A stretch of 64,000 bases of DNA, taken from Gordonia malaquae NBRC 108250. GTDB taxonomy: Bacteria > Actinomycetota > Actinomycetes > Mycobacteriales > Mycobacteriaceae. How positions within the stretch are numbered: the stretch's first letter is position 1; the number at the start of each line of letters is the position of its first letter. Position numbers and translations under genes: made by a program. The notes below the pieces were generated by a model. It was not told the DNA's origin, made no database searches, and was given only the letters and a program-made list of their open reading frames with translations. The stretch is from assembly GCF_000344135.1 (NCBI RefSeq), contig NZ_BAOP01000014.1:1-64000 (forward strand), given 5' to 3'. Shown here one piece after another: positions 52,560 to 61,679 of the stretch.

Positions 52560-53779
52560 TCAGGAGCAGGCGATGTCGAGAGCCGCGGCGAGATCGGCCT
52601 TCAGATCGTCGACGTCCTCGAGACCGACGGAGAAGCGCAGGTGACCGTACTCGCGGAACCCGTCGGGGTAGGCCGCGACACGGGGTCCGGTGGTGCCGAC
52701 GTGCACGATCAACGATTCGTCGTGACCGACCGACACCGCCGACGTGATCACGCGCAGCGCCGCGACGAAGCGATTCTGCAGGTCGGGATCGCCCTTCAAT
52801 GCGAACGACATGATGCCGCCGAATCCCGCGTCGGGCGCGCCGCGCCGCCGAACTGTCGGACGGCGAGGTCGTGCTGGGGATGTGATTCCAGCCCGGGGTA
52901 GGCGACGTATGCGATGCGCTCGTCGGACTCGAGGAATCGCGCGAGTTCCAGAGCCGACGCCTGATGCTGGCGAAGGCGCAGGGGGAGAGTGACGGAGCCG
53001 CGCATGATCAGCCATGCGTTGAACGGCGAGATCACACCGCCGACGTCGACCATCGCCTCCGACCGGATCGGCTCCACCGCCGTCGCCGTGCCGATCACCG
53101 CACCGCCCATCGCGTCGCCGTGCCCGTTGATGTACTTGGTCAACGAGTGCACGACCAGGTCGGCGCCGTGGTCGAGCGGACGGAACAGCGGCGGGGGAGT
53201 GAACGTCGAATCCACCATGAGCAGTGCGCCTGCGGCATGAGCGAGGTCGGCGAGCGCCGCGATGTCCGCGACCTTCGTCGTCGGATTCGCGATCACCTCG
53301 GTCACGATCAACTTGGTGTTCGGCCGGATCGCCGCGCGCACGTCGTCGAGGTCGGCGATGTCGACGAACGTCGCGTCGATCCCGTACTTCCTCGGCAACA
53401 GAGACGTCCACAGTTTGTAGGTCGCCTCGTACGTCGCGTCGGCCACCACGACGTGATCGCCGACCGAGACATGCGAGAAGAAGACCGCGTGCAGCGCGGC
53501 GACTCCGGACGCCAGTGCAACCGCGTCCTGCCCGTGCTCCAACGCGACGAGCTTGTCCTGCAGTGCGATCTGGTTGACGCCGGTGTTCCGGGTGTACGTG
53601 AGGTGCTCCGGGTTCGACCAGTCCATCGTCGACGGGTCCGCAGGCAGGTGATACGAGTTCGCCATCGTGACCGGAACCCGGATCGCGCCGCCCTCGCCCT
53701 CGGCGTGATTCCCTCCGTGGACACTCCAGGTCTGCTCACCGACCGTAGACGCGTCGTGCTTGTCCGGGCGCTGTGTCAT
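52560..53779 (-). pseudogene. Cystathionine gamma-synthase-like PLP enzyme, frameshifted
   Basis: Cys/Met-metabolism PLP family (trans-sulfuration, or methionine gamma-lyase-like). The first frame runs from 53779 (MTQRPDKHD...) through VVHSLTKYINGHGD (PLP lysine) to HPQHDLAVRQFGG; the rest, PDAGFGGIMSFAL to the end, is in another frame. The break lies in the GC-only run near 52832-52851; one added base restores a normal protein of about 406 residues, so this is a 1-base loss or a sequencing error rather than decay. The ATG overlaps the stop of the OpgC-like gene (ATGA). Confidence 0.85.
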
Positions 53780-54924
53780 CGCTGTGCTCTCCCTGCTCGC
53801 TGTATCCCCGCCGCGCCTGCCTGGACCATCTGCATCGGCAGCCGGTGGAGCTTGTCGATCCGGAACCGACTGCGGGCTTCGGCCCACAACCAGCATGTCG
53901 CGAAGACCGCCACGGCCACCGTCATCGCCGTCGAAGGCGACCAGGGACGCGCGACGAGGACCGCGGGGACCGCGAGCAGCGCCAGCGCCTGGATCACGTA
54001 CGAATCGAGACTGCGGGCACCGGTCGAGACAAGCGGACGCAGCACATCGCGACGAGTCCAGCGTAGGACTGCGCGGAAGACGCCGTACAACGTGGTCACC
54101 ACCAGGAACGCCACGATCACCCGGACGACCCCGAGGTCGACTTTGTCGATCAGCCAACCGGAGTGGCGAACAACGGACTTGGACCGGATCACGTCACGAA
54201 CGGTGAGGCCGACTGCCAGCGACACGGCGACCAGCACGGGGAGTGCGGCGTCGACCCGCTCGGGAACGCGCAGCCGGTCCCAGTGCCAGCCGATCACCAG
54301 CGCGACCACGAACAAGACCTGCCAGGCCGCCCAGTTCTGCACTTCGAGCCCGCCGGGGAACGACGTGACGACCATCCACCCGGCAGTCGAGGTCTGACTG
54401 ACCACGTACAGCCCGATCGATCCGACCACGACGAGCGGCCACCATCGACGCATCAGAATCGGGATCACGGCCAGCGCGATAATCATCAGAATCAGGTAGA
54501 GCAGCAGGATGTTCCCACCACTGGGCAGGTAGCGCAGACCGAGCGCCCAACGGATCTTCTCGCCGACGTCGTCCGGATACGGCAACAGCGAGACTCGGCG
54601 GAACTCACGGCGAGTGAATGCCTGGGCCGCCACCACTGCGGCGAGCCCGATCGCGGCCTGGCACACGTACAGGACGGCGATCCGACGAATCAGCCGGTCC
54701 ACGCTGTATCGCAGCGAGAACCGGCTGATCCACCGTTGATGGACGATGCCGAGCACCAGACCGGACAGCAGGACGAACGCACTCATCCCGTCCATGTAGG
54801 GGAACAGATGAGTCGGTTCGGCCGCCCAGGTGCCGTCCGCGAAGTGCAGACTGACCATGCTCCAGATGGCCAGCCCGCGCAGCGCATCGATCGCCAGATC
54901 GCGGCCGTGAGCGGACCGCGTCAC
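53776..54924 (-). CDS. OpgC-like membrane acyltransferase
   Basis: 382-residue protein with about ten transmembrane helices. The N-terminus RDLAIDALRGLAIWSMVSLHF and SAFVLLSGLVLGIVHQRW are typical of OpgC/acyltransferase-3-like proteins, which transfer acyl (often succinyl) groups to extracytoplasmic glycans. Substrate unknown. GTG start; 28 bases after the FadD15-like gene and translationally coupled to the trans-sulfuration gene downstream. Confidence 0.77.
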   Translation of the reverse strand: MTRSAHGRDLAIDALRGLAIWSMVSLHFADGTWAAEPTHLFPYMDGMSAFVLLSGLVLGIVHQRWISRFSLRYSVDRLIRRIAVLYVCQAAIGLAAVVAAQAFTRREFRRVSLLPYPDDVGEKIRWALGLRYLPSGGNILLLYLILMIIALAVIPILMRRWWPLVVVGSIGLYVVSQTSTAGWMVVTSFPGGLEVQNWAAWQVLFVVALVIGWHWDRLRVPERVDAALPVLVAVSLAVGLTVRDVIRSKSVVRHSGWLIDKVDLGVVRVIVAFLVVTTLYGVFRAVLRWTRRDVLRPLVSTGARSLDSYVIQALALLAVPAVLVARPWSPSTAMTVAVAVFATCWLWAEARSRFRIDKLHRLPMQMVQAGAAGIQRAGRAQR

Positions 54925-54952
54925 GAGGTGAACGCGGGCGCAGCCCTGTCGA

Positions 54953-56740
54953 TCACGAGTACAGGTCGGCGATCGCCTGCTGGTACGTCTCGTGAATCAC
55001 GTTGCGCTTCAGCTTCATCGTCGGGGTCAGCTCGCCGGTGTCGATCGTGAAGTCGGTGTCGAGGACCTCGTACTTCTTGATCGCCTCGGCGTTCGACACC
55101 TTCTTGTTGGCGTCGGCGACCGCCGCGTCGAGTTCGGCGCGGATCGCCGCGTTCGTCGTCAACTCGGTCAGTGACGTGTCGGCGGGGAGCCCGTTGCGCT
55201 CGAGCCACCCGGGCACGGCCTCGGGATCCAGGGTGATCAGCGCTGCGATGAACGGCTTCTTGTCGCCGACGACGAGGCACTGGCTCACCAGCGGGTGCGC
55301 ACGGATCGAGTCCTCGAGCTGTGCCGGGGAGACGTTCTTGCCGCCTGCGGTGACGATCAATTCCTTCTTGCGGCCGGTGATGAACAGGAACCCGTCCTCG
55401 AGGCGACCGATGTCGCCGGTGTGGAACCAGCCGTCCCGGATCGAGTCGGCGGTGGCCGCCTCGTTCTGCCAGTAGCCGCTGAAGACCATTCCGCCCTTGA
55501 GCAGGACTTCGCCGTCCTCGGCGATCTTGACGGTCACACCCGGCACCGGGCGGCCGACTGAACCGATCCGGCTGTGCTCCTGGCTGTTGGCGGTGACGGC
55601 GGCCGTCGTCTCCGACAGTCCGTAACCTTCGTAGATCGGAACCCCGGCGCCGCGGAAGAAGTGGCCGAGACGATCGCCGAGCGGTGCGCCGCCGGAGATC
55701 GCGCCCTCGCAGTTGCCGCCGAGGGCGTCGCGCAGCTTGCCGTAGACGAGCTTGTCGAAGATGGTGTGCTTGATCTTCAGAACCAGACCCGCTCCGCCTG
55801 CCTCCTCGGCGCGGCTGAACTCGATCGCGGTGTCCACGGCTTTGCCGAAGATGGAGCCCTTGCCGCCGTCGATCGCCTTCTGCTCGGCGGTGTTGTAGAC
55901 CTTCTCGAACACTCGAGGGACCGACAGCACGTAGTTCGGCTTGAACACGGCCAGGTCGGCGATCAGGTTCGGGATGTCCGAGGTGTGCCCGAGGACCACT
56001 CCGTTCTCGAGCGCGGCGACGGCGACGACACGGGCGAACACGTGGGCCAGCGGCAGGAACAGGAGGGTCGACTTGCCCTCCTCCATGCCGGTGCCGACCG
56101 CGGCGGCCGTCGCCGCGGTCTCGGAGAGGAAGTTCTCGTGCGTCAGGACGACACCCTTCGGGCGGCCCGTGGTGCCGGAGGTGTAGATGAGGGTCGCGGC
56201 GTCGCTGCTCTTGGCAGCTGCCTCGCGCGCGTCGAGTTCGGAGTCGGGAACGTCCGCGCCGCGCTTGCGGAGGGCGTTCACGGCGCCGTCGTCGATCACC
56301 AGGGTCTCGCGCAGCGCCGAGGCGCCTGCGATCACTTCCTGGTGCTTGCTGCGCTGGCCTGCGTCTTCGACGATCAGGACCGACGCCGCGGAATCGGTGA
56401 GAATCCAGTCGACCTGATCGGGGGACGAGGTCTCGTAGATGGCGACAGTGGTGGCGCCCGTGCGCCAGATCGCGTAGTCGAAGAGGGTCCACTCGAAACG
56501 GGTGGACGAGAGCAGCGCGACGCGGTCGCCCGCGGTCACACCGGCGGCGATCAGCCCCTTGGCGACGGCGTCCACCTCATCGGCGAACTGTCCGGCAGTC
56601 ACCGTCACCCACTGCCCGCCGTCTCCACGACGCTTGAACAGCGGGAGAGTCGGGCGTTCCTTGCGGTAACGCTGCAGAGTGCTGATCGTCGTTGCACTCG
56701 GATCGACGACCAAACTGGTGGGAGTGGTGTACTCCTGCAT
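54953..56740 (-). CDS. Long-chain fatty-acid--CoA ligase (FadD15-like)
   Basis: 595-residue AMP-forming ligase. ATLIYTSGTTGRPKGVVLTH, GYGLSETTAAVTA, GWFHTGDIGRLEDG and the C-terminal KLKRNVIHE region are present; the size and the long insertion between motifs match the long-chain FACL group (FadD15 type). Activates long-chain fatty acids for degradation or lipid synthesis. I used the ATG at 56740: GAGGGG has proper spacing to it, whereas it abuts the ATG two codons earlier. Confidence 0.9.
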   Translation of the reverse strand: MQEYTTPTSLVVDPSATTISTLQRYRKERPTLPLFKRRGDGGQWVTVTAGQFADEVDAVAKGLIAAGVTAGDRVALLSSTRFEWTLFDYAIWRTGATTVAIYETSSPDQVDWILTDSAASVLIVEDAGQRSKHQEVIAGASALRETLVIDDGAVNALRKRGADVPDSELDAREAAAKSSDAATLIYTSGTTGRPKGVVLTHENFLSETAATAAAVGTGMEEGKSTLLFLPLAHVFARVVAVAALENGVVLGHTSDIPNLIADLAVFKPNYVLSVPRVFEKVYNTAEQKAIDGGKGSIFGKAVDTAIEFSRAEEAGGAGLVLKIKHTIFDKLVYGKLRDALGGNCEGAISGGAPLGDRLGHFFRGAGVPIYEGYGLSETTAAVTANSQEHSRIGSVGRPVPGVTVKIAEDGEVLLKGGMVFSGYWQNEAATADSIRDGWFHTGDIGRLEDGFLFITGRKKELIVTAGGKNVSPAQLEDSIRAHPLVSQCLVVGDKKPFIAALITLDPEAVPGWLERNGLPADTSLTELTTNAAIRAELDAAVADANKKVSNAEAIKKYEVLDTDFTIDTGELTPTMKLKRNVIHETYQQAIADLYS

Positions 56741-56860
56741 GTTCATTCCCCTCAAGTGGAAATCGCTCGAACCGCCCGGCGGGCGAATTCTTCGCTCGCA
56801 CAGTACCAGTAGACCGGTGAGGCATGTCACAGGCCCTTTTCGGGGTAGCATCTACAGACG

Positions 56861-58585
56861 ATGACTAAAGATTCCGCCGACGATTCGGCACCGGTGTCCA
56901 GCTTCGACGACTTCGACATCGACGGTCGCGTGCGCGCAGCAGTCGACGAAGTCGGGTACGAGACGCCGTCGCCCATCCAGGCGGCGACCATTCCTCCGCT
57001 TCTCGAGGGACGCGACGTGGTCGGCCTCGCGCAGACCGGCACAGGTAAGACGGCGGCGTTCGCCATCCCCGTGCTGTCGCGCATCGACACCTCTGCCCGC
57101 AAGCCGCAGGCGCTCGTCCTGGCGCCGACGCGTGAACTCGCGTTGCAGGTGTCCGAAGCGTTCGGTCGGTACGCCAGCAAGATGCCCGAGGTGAAGGTTC
57201 TGCCGATCTACGGCGGCCAGAGCTACGGGGTTCAGCTGTCGGGTCTCCGCCGCGGTGCGCAGGTCATCGTCGGCACCCCGGGTCGAGTGATCGACCACCT
57301 CGACAAGGGCACGCTCGACCTGTCTGAGCTCGAATTCCTCGTCCTCGACGAGGCCGATGAGATGCTCACAATGGGCTTCGCCGAAGACGTCGAGCGCATC
57401 CTCGCCGACACTCCGGACAAGAAGCAGGTCGCGTTGTTCTCGGCGACCATGCCCGCCTCGATCGGCCGCTTGGCACGCAAGTACCTGAACAATCCGCAGG
57501 AGGTGACGGTCAAGGCGAAGACCGCCACCGCGTCGAACATCACGCAGAAGTACCTGCAGGTGTCGCACCAGCGGAAGCTCGACGCGTTGACTCGTGTCCT
57601 CGAAGTCGAGACCTTCGACGGGATGATCATCTTCGCCCGCACCAAGTCGGCGACCGAAGAACTCGCCGAGAAGCTGCGCTCGCGTGGCCTGTCGGCTATG
57701 GCGATCAACGGCGACATGGTCCAGGCGCAGCGCGAGCGCACCATCAACCAACTCAAGGACGGCTCGCTCGACATTCTCGTCGCCACAGACGTGGCCGCGC
57801 GAGGGCTGGACGTCGACCGCATCTCGCACGTCGTCAACTACGACATCCCGCACGACGTGGAGTCGTACGTCCACCGCATCGGCCGCACCGGTCGCGCCGG
57901 ACGATCGGGCACCGCGCTGCTCTTCGTCTCGCCGCGTGAGCGTCACCTGCTCCGCTCGATCGAGCGCCATACGCGTCAGAGCATCGAAGAGATCGACCTG
58001 CCGAGCGTCGACGACGTGAACGCGCAGCGTGTCGCCAAGTTCGCCGACTCGATCACGTCGAATCTCGGGTCGAGCAATCTCGACATGTTCCGCGGCCTCG
58101 TGGAGAACTACGCCCGCGAGAACGACGTCGCGATGGCGGACGTCGCGGCCGCTCTTGCGCTCGAATCACGGGACGGCGGGTTCCTCATGGCGCCCGATCC
58201 GCCCGCGGGGCAGCGACGTGAGCGCAACGAGCGTCCGGAGCGTGCACCGCGCGGCAGCAACGGCGGTCATTTCGCGACCTACCGCATCGCCGTCGGACGC
58301 AAGCACAAGGTGTCGCCTGGAGCCATCGTCGGTGCGATCGCCAACGAAGGCGGCCTCACCCGAGGCGACTTCGGAAACATCAGCATCCGTGACGACTTCT
58401 CGCTGGTCGAGCTGCCGAACGATCTCGACTCCGAGACTCTGAACCTGCTCAAGCACACACGCATCGGCAAGAACCCGATCGATCTGCGCGTCGACATGGG
58501 CGCACCGCGTGGCCGCGGCGGATACAACAAGCGTGACGGCTACAACAAGCGGTCGCCGCGCGTCGCCGGTCGCGGCCGCGGCTGA
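56861..58585 (+). CDS. deaD: DEAD-box ATP-dependent RNA helicase (DeaD/CsdA type)
   Basis: 574 residues with Q motif SPIQAATIPPLL, Walker A AQTGTGKT, PTRELALQV, TPGRVIDHL, VLDEADEM, FSATMP, and HRIGRTGRAGRSG. The C-terminal half has a DbpA-type RNA-binding domain (FATYRIAVGRKHKVSPGAIVGAI ... LVELP) and an Arg/Gly-rich end. Likely works in ribosome assembly and cold adaptation. TAGCAT lies 9 bases before the ATG, so a very short leader is possible. A strong hairpin plus T run follows the gene. Confidence 0.94.
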   Translation: MTKDSADDSAPVSSFDDFDIDGRVRAAVDEVGYETPSPIQAATIPPLLEGRDVVGLAQTGTGKTAAFAIPVLSRIDTSARKPQALVLAPTRELALQVSEAFGRYASKMPEVKVLPIYGGQSYGVQLSGLRRGAQVIVGTPGRVIDHLDKGTLDLSELEFLVLDEADEMLTMGFAEDVERILADTPDKKQVALFSATMPASIGRLARKYLNNPQEVTVKAKTATASNITQKYLQVSHQRKLDALTRVLEVETFDGMIIFARTKSATEELAEKLRSRGLSAMAINGDMVQAQRERTINQLKDGSLDILVATDVAARGLDVDRISHVVNYDIPHDVESYVHRIGRTGRAGRSGTALLFVSPRERHLLRSIERHTRQSIEEIDLPSVDDVNAQRVAKFADSITSNLGSSNLDMFRGLVENYARENDVAMADVAAALALESRDGGFLMAPDPPAGQRRERNERPERAPRGSNGGHFATYRIAVGRKHKVSPGAIVGAIANEGGLTRGDFGNISIRDDFSLVELPNDLDSETLNLLKHTRIGKNPIDLRVDMGAPRGRGGYNKRDGYNKRSPRVAGRGRG

Positions 58586-58605
58586 CGACACGCTCCACGC
58601 GTAAC

Positions 58606-58669
58606 ATTCACCGATTCGACGGGAAACGGGCCGATACCGGCCGGTAACCGTCGGATCGGTGAATCTTTT
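58606..58669 (+). terminator. Intrinsic terminator of the DEAD-box gene (nested hairpin)
   Basis: ATTCACCGATTCGACGG (58606-58622) pairs with CCGTCGGATCGGTGAAT (58648-58664), 17 bp with one G-U; inside, GGCCG (58629-58633) pairs with CGGCC (58638-58642). CTTTT follows directly. The T run overlaps the 3' end of the convergent TetR gene. Confidence 0.75.
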
Positions 58670-59273
58670 ACGGCGAGACGGTTCCGTCGGCGTCCACGAT
58701 CAGCTGGAGCCGGGGCCCGTACATCGCGATCACCTCGTCACGGCTCATCTCGGCGAACGTCGGGACTCCGATGAGATAGCGAACCATCGCCATGCCGAAC
58801 ACGCAGCTGATGAGCACGCGGGCGGTGTCCAGATCCACCCCGGCCTTCTCGGAGAGCAGTGGGACCATGCGGTGCGAGGCGAACTCGCCGAACGCATTCG
58901 ATCGTCCGGGGTCGTTGACGATGGACCTCAGCAGTCCCTGGAGTGCAGTGCCGGTCGTCTCGCCCTCCCATGCTCCGGTGAACTCGGTGATCATCCTCGT
59001 GCCCAGCGCGGACCGGGGCCCAGTCGCGGCGCGCGTCAATTGCTCGGCGGGGTCGACCGGGACTTCGAGTGCTTCGACGAACAGGCCGTGCTTGCTGCCG
59101 AAGTAGTAGGAGACGAGCGCGACGTCGACGCCGGCCTCGGCGGCCACCGCGCGCAGTGACGTGCTCTTGAATCCGTTGCTTGCGAACATCTCTCGCGCCG
59201 CGGCCAGGATGTCGGCACGTGCCGTGGACTCTCCGCTGCGTCGTCCGGCTCGGGTGGATGAAGGCTCTGCCAT
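58668..59273 (-). CDS. TetR-family transcriptional regulator
   Basis: 201 residues with an N-terminal HTH (LRAVAAEAGVDVALVSYYFGSK, about 39-60) and a TetR_C domain of the AcrR/TetR_C_17 sort (MITEFTGAWEG, LISCVFGMAMVRYLIGVP). Divergent from the membrane protein at 59374; two identical TCAACAGTTGTTGA sites lie between them. The start is supported by TAGACT exactly 7 bases upstream (leaderless). Probably represses itself and the membrane protein. Confidence 0.88.
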   Translation of the reverse strand: MAEPSSTRAGRRSGESTARADILAAAREMFASNGFKSTSLRAVAAEAGVDVALVSYYFGSKHGLFVEALEVPVDPAEQLTRAATGPRSALGTRMITEFTGAWEGETTGTALQGLLRSIVNDPGRSNAFGEFASHRMVPLLSEKAGVDLDTARVLISCVFGMAMVRYLIGVPTFAEMSRDEVIAMYGPRLQLIVDADGTVSP

Positions 59274-59280
59274 GTGGTTC

Positions 59281-59286
59281 AGTCTA
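59281..59286 (-). promoter_or_regulatory. Leaderless -10 element of the TetR gene
   Basis: TAGACT on the minus strand, 7 bases before the ATG at 59273; it stands 8 bases from the first TCAACAGTTGTTGA site. Confidence 0.55.
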
Positions 59287-59294
59287 CCTGAAAT

Positions 59295-59352
59295 TCAACA
59301 GTTGTTGACTTGGCCCGGGGTTGGTCGTACCGTGTGCGTCAACAGTTGTTGA
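59295..59352. promoter_or_regulatory. Pair of TetR-type operators TCAACAGTTGTTGA
   Basis: Two identical 14-base sites (59295-59308 and 59339-59352), each TCAAC-N4-GTTGA, with centres 44 bp apart, about four helical turns. They frame the divergent promoters of the TetR gene and the membrane protein gene. Confidence 0.65.
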
Positions 59353-59373
59353 ATTAATCGGAGGTTGTTGGCC

Positions 59374-60366
59374 ATGTCCACGACAGTCCGCAAGCTGGGA
59401 GCCGTCGTCCTCGGACTCTCGATCGTCATTCCGCTCGTCCTGCTGATGTTCATCGGACCCGCGTCTCGGGGCACGCCGCACAAGGTGCCGATCGGTGTGG
59501 CGGGGCCCGCCGCTGCAGTGGGCCAGGTGAGCGCTTCGCTCGACCAGCACCAGCCGGGGGCCTTCGACGTCCGTGGGTTCGAGTCGTCAGACGACCTGCA
59601 GGACGCCGCGCGCAATCGTGAGGTGTACGGCGGGTTTGTGCTCGGCGCGCAGCCTCAGACGATCGTCGCGACCGGTGGCAGCCCCACGGTCGCGACGATG
59701 CTCACGCAGATCGGGACCGGGCTGGCCGCTCAGTCGGGTGCGCCCGCCGCCCCGGTCGTGGACGTCGCGCCGGCCACCGACGACGACTCGCGTGGTGCGG
59801 GGTTCGGTTCGATGGTCATGCCGGTCTTCATGGCCGGTGTCGCACTCGGCGCCACAGCGGCGCTAGTCGGACGTCGCCGCAGGGTGATCCTGTGGGCTCT
59901 GCCCGTCGGCGCCGCGGCCGTTTCGGCCGCGTCGATCGGCGTCGCGATGGCGGTGGGTGTGCTCGGCGGGGGATTCGTGCTTCAGTGGTTGGCTCTCGCC
60001 GCGGGGATCCTCGCGATCGCGGCGCCGGTCGCGGGTCTTGTCCGTGTCGTGGGTGCACCGGGGATCGGCGTGGCCGCGTTGCTGTTCATGCTCGTCGGAA
60101 TGCCGCTCGCGGGCGTCTCCGCACCGCCGGAGTTCCTGCCGTCGATCTGGGCGACGGTGGGACAGCTGCTGCCGCTCGGCGCCACCGGGACCGCGCTGCG
60201 CAGTGCCGCGTTCTTCGACGGGGCCGGCTCTGCGGCGGCGTTCGCCGTGCTCACGGTGTGGATCGTCATCGGCTACCTGCTCCTGTCGGTTCCGAAGAAG
60301 ACTCCAGAGGCAGCGAGTGACGGCGCCGCCGACGTCGATGAGCTGCGTGAACCAGCCGCAGTCTGA
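59374..60366 (+). CDS. Membrane protein, ABC-2/YhgE-like permease
   Basis: 330 residues: one N-terminal helix (about 10-30), an extracytoplasmic domain of about 120 residues (TPHKVPIGVAGPA ... VVDVAPATDDD), then five to six helices from about 148 to 315. This matches single-subunit ABC-2/Pip-like exporter proteins seen behind TetR genes in actinomycetes. No ATPase is adjacent. Substrate unknown, plausibly a lipid or drug. GGAGG lies 9 bases before the ATG. Confidence 0.75.
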   Translation: MSTTVRKLGAVVLGLSIVIPLVLLMFIGPASRGTPHKVPIGVAGPAAAVGQVSASLDQHQPGAFDVRGFESSDDLQDAARNREVYGGFVLGAQPQTIVATGGSPTVATMLTQIGTGLAAQSGAPAAPVVDVAPATDDDSRGAGFGSMVMPVFMAGVALGATAALVGRRRRVILWALPVGAAAVSAASIGVAMAVGVLGGGFVLQWLALAAGILAIAAPVAGLVRVVGAPGIGVAALLFMLVGMPLAGVSAPPEFLPSIWATVGQLLPLGATGTALRSAAFFDGAGSAAAFAVLTVWIVIGYLLLSVPKKTPEAASDGAADVDELREPAAV

Positions 60367-60393
60367 CGGCTGAGTTCACCACCCGGGTCACGC

Positions 60394-60948
60394 TCAGACG
60401 AGCATCAACCGTTGACGGACGCTGAGCCACCTGGCTTCGGCGATCTGTTGATGATCGGTGAGCGCCCGCCAGAAGTCGGCGAGGTCCGCAGTCGGAGACT
60501 CCTCGCAGGCGAGCGACATCCGAGCCAGGAGCGTCGGGTATCCGCGCCGGTACCAATGGTCGATGAGCGCGACTGCGAGATGCGCGACGTCGGCGCCTCC
60601 CGGAAGCGGCCCCGCACCCGACGGCGCGGCGATGTCGAGAAGCACACTTCGCAGGCTCGCCTTCTCTTTCGGATCGGCGATGCTCTCGGTGAGAAGCGTC
60701 GGGGTCACCGGCAGTCCGGCGTCCGTGCGGGCCACCACGGCGGCGAAGACGGCGGTGTGAACCGGACGAAGGAAGAGCTCGGTGTCGACGGGGAGCACGT
60801 CCCGCGACGAGGGGTCGCGATCGTCCCGTCCGCCGACCAGCGCGTGCACGGCGGCGAGCGACACTGCCGCCGGAGCCCAGACGAGTGAGGTGAGGAACTC
60901 CAGTTCCAGGCGGATGGTGTCGTCGAGATCGGCCGATGTGTCGGTCAT
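60394..60948 (-). CDS. Hypothetical protein resembling the DnaB N-terminal domain
   Basis: 184 residues, no named match. The pattern of a short helix pair, then LPVDTELFLRPVHTAVFAAVVARTDAGLPVTPTLLTESI and HLAVALIDHWYRRGYP, is what one sees in the N-terminal helical domain of replicative helicase DnaB (ExFxRPxHxxIFxAI ... GxPVxxxTL), but there is no helicase motor, no Walker motif and no linker helix for one. It may be a stand-alone protein-interaction module. The ATG at 60948 overlaps the sirtuin stop (ATGA); third gene of the HIT-sirtuin operon. Confidence 0.6.
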   Translation of the reverse strand: MTDTSADLDDTIRLELEFLTSLVWAPAAVSLAAVHALVGGRDDRDPSSRDVLPVDTELFLRPVHTAVFAAVVARTDAGLPVTPTLLTESIADPKEKASLRSVLLDIAAPSGAGPLPGGADVAHLAVALIDHWYRRGYPTLLARMSLACEESPTADLADFWRALTDHQQIAEARWLSVRQRLMLV

Positions 60949-61679
60949 CCGATCACCCGCGGAAGCGTCTCGGCTGCAGATCCGGCGAGACGGATGGTCG
61001 CCAACCGCGTGAGCTCTGACGGCTCCGGGTTCACCTCGATGATGGGGACTCCCTCGACATGTGCTCGTTCGGGAAGACTCGCGGCAGGTTGAACGACTCC
61101 GCTCGTCCCGATCACGATCATCAGGTCGCAGGCGGCGACCGCATCCGATGCCGCAGCCCAGGCGTCGCGAGGAAGCAGTTCGCCGAACCAGACGACGCCG
61201 GGCCGCAGGGAGTCGCAGCACAGCGGGCACATCGGCCGGGGTGTGATGAGCGCTGTATCCGCGCTCTCGGGACGCCGACAGGATTCGCAGCGGGGCGCGA
61301 ACAGGCTGCCGTGGAGGTGACTCGCGACCGTGCTGCCTGCACGTTCATGGAGATCGTCGACGTTCTGCGTGATCACCCTGACCGCACGACCGTCGATGCG
61401 TGCGGCGACGGCCAACTGCGCGAGCGCGATGTGTCCGTCATTCGGGTCGACACGGCGGACGTCGTTCGCACGCTGCGCGTACCAGTCCCACACGAGGTCT
61501 CGGTCGGCCGTCCAGCCCTCCGGCGAGGCGAGGGTCATCGGGTCGTGGTTCTCCCACATCCCGACGAGGGCGTCGCGGAACGTCGGGATGCCGCTCTCGG
61601 CCGACATGCCCGCACCGGTGAAGACGACAGTCCGCTCGGCATGCGCGATGAGCTCGGCGGCCCGTTCGGTGTCCGTCAC
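60945..61679 (-). CDS. NAD-dependent protein deacylase (sirtuin, SIRT5-like)
   Basis: 244 residues. NAD site GAGMSAESGIPTFR (22-35), TQNVDDLHERAG, catalytic His123 (SHLHGS), and zinc cysteines 131, 134, 151 and 154. Tyr67-X2-Arg70 in WDWYAQR is the pocket signature of class III sirtuins that prefer negatively charged succinyl, malonyl or glutaryl lysines. Cytosolic. It sits between a HIT hydrolase and a DnaB-N-like protein with ATGA overlaps on both sides. Confidence 0.93.
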   Translation of the reverse strand: MTDTERAAELIAHAERTVVFTGAGMSAESGIPTFRDALVGMWENHDPMTLASPEGWTADRDLVWDWYAQRANDVRRVDPNDGHIALAQLAVAARIDGRAVRVITQNVDDLHERAGSTVASHLHGSLFAPRCESCRRPESADTALITPRPMCPLCCDSLRPGVVWFGELLPRDAWAAASDAVAACDLMIVIGTSGVVQPAASLPERAHVEGVPIIEVNPEPSELTRLATIRLAGSAAETLPRVIG

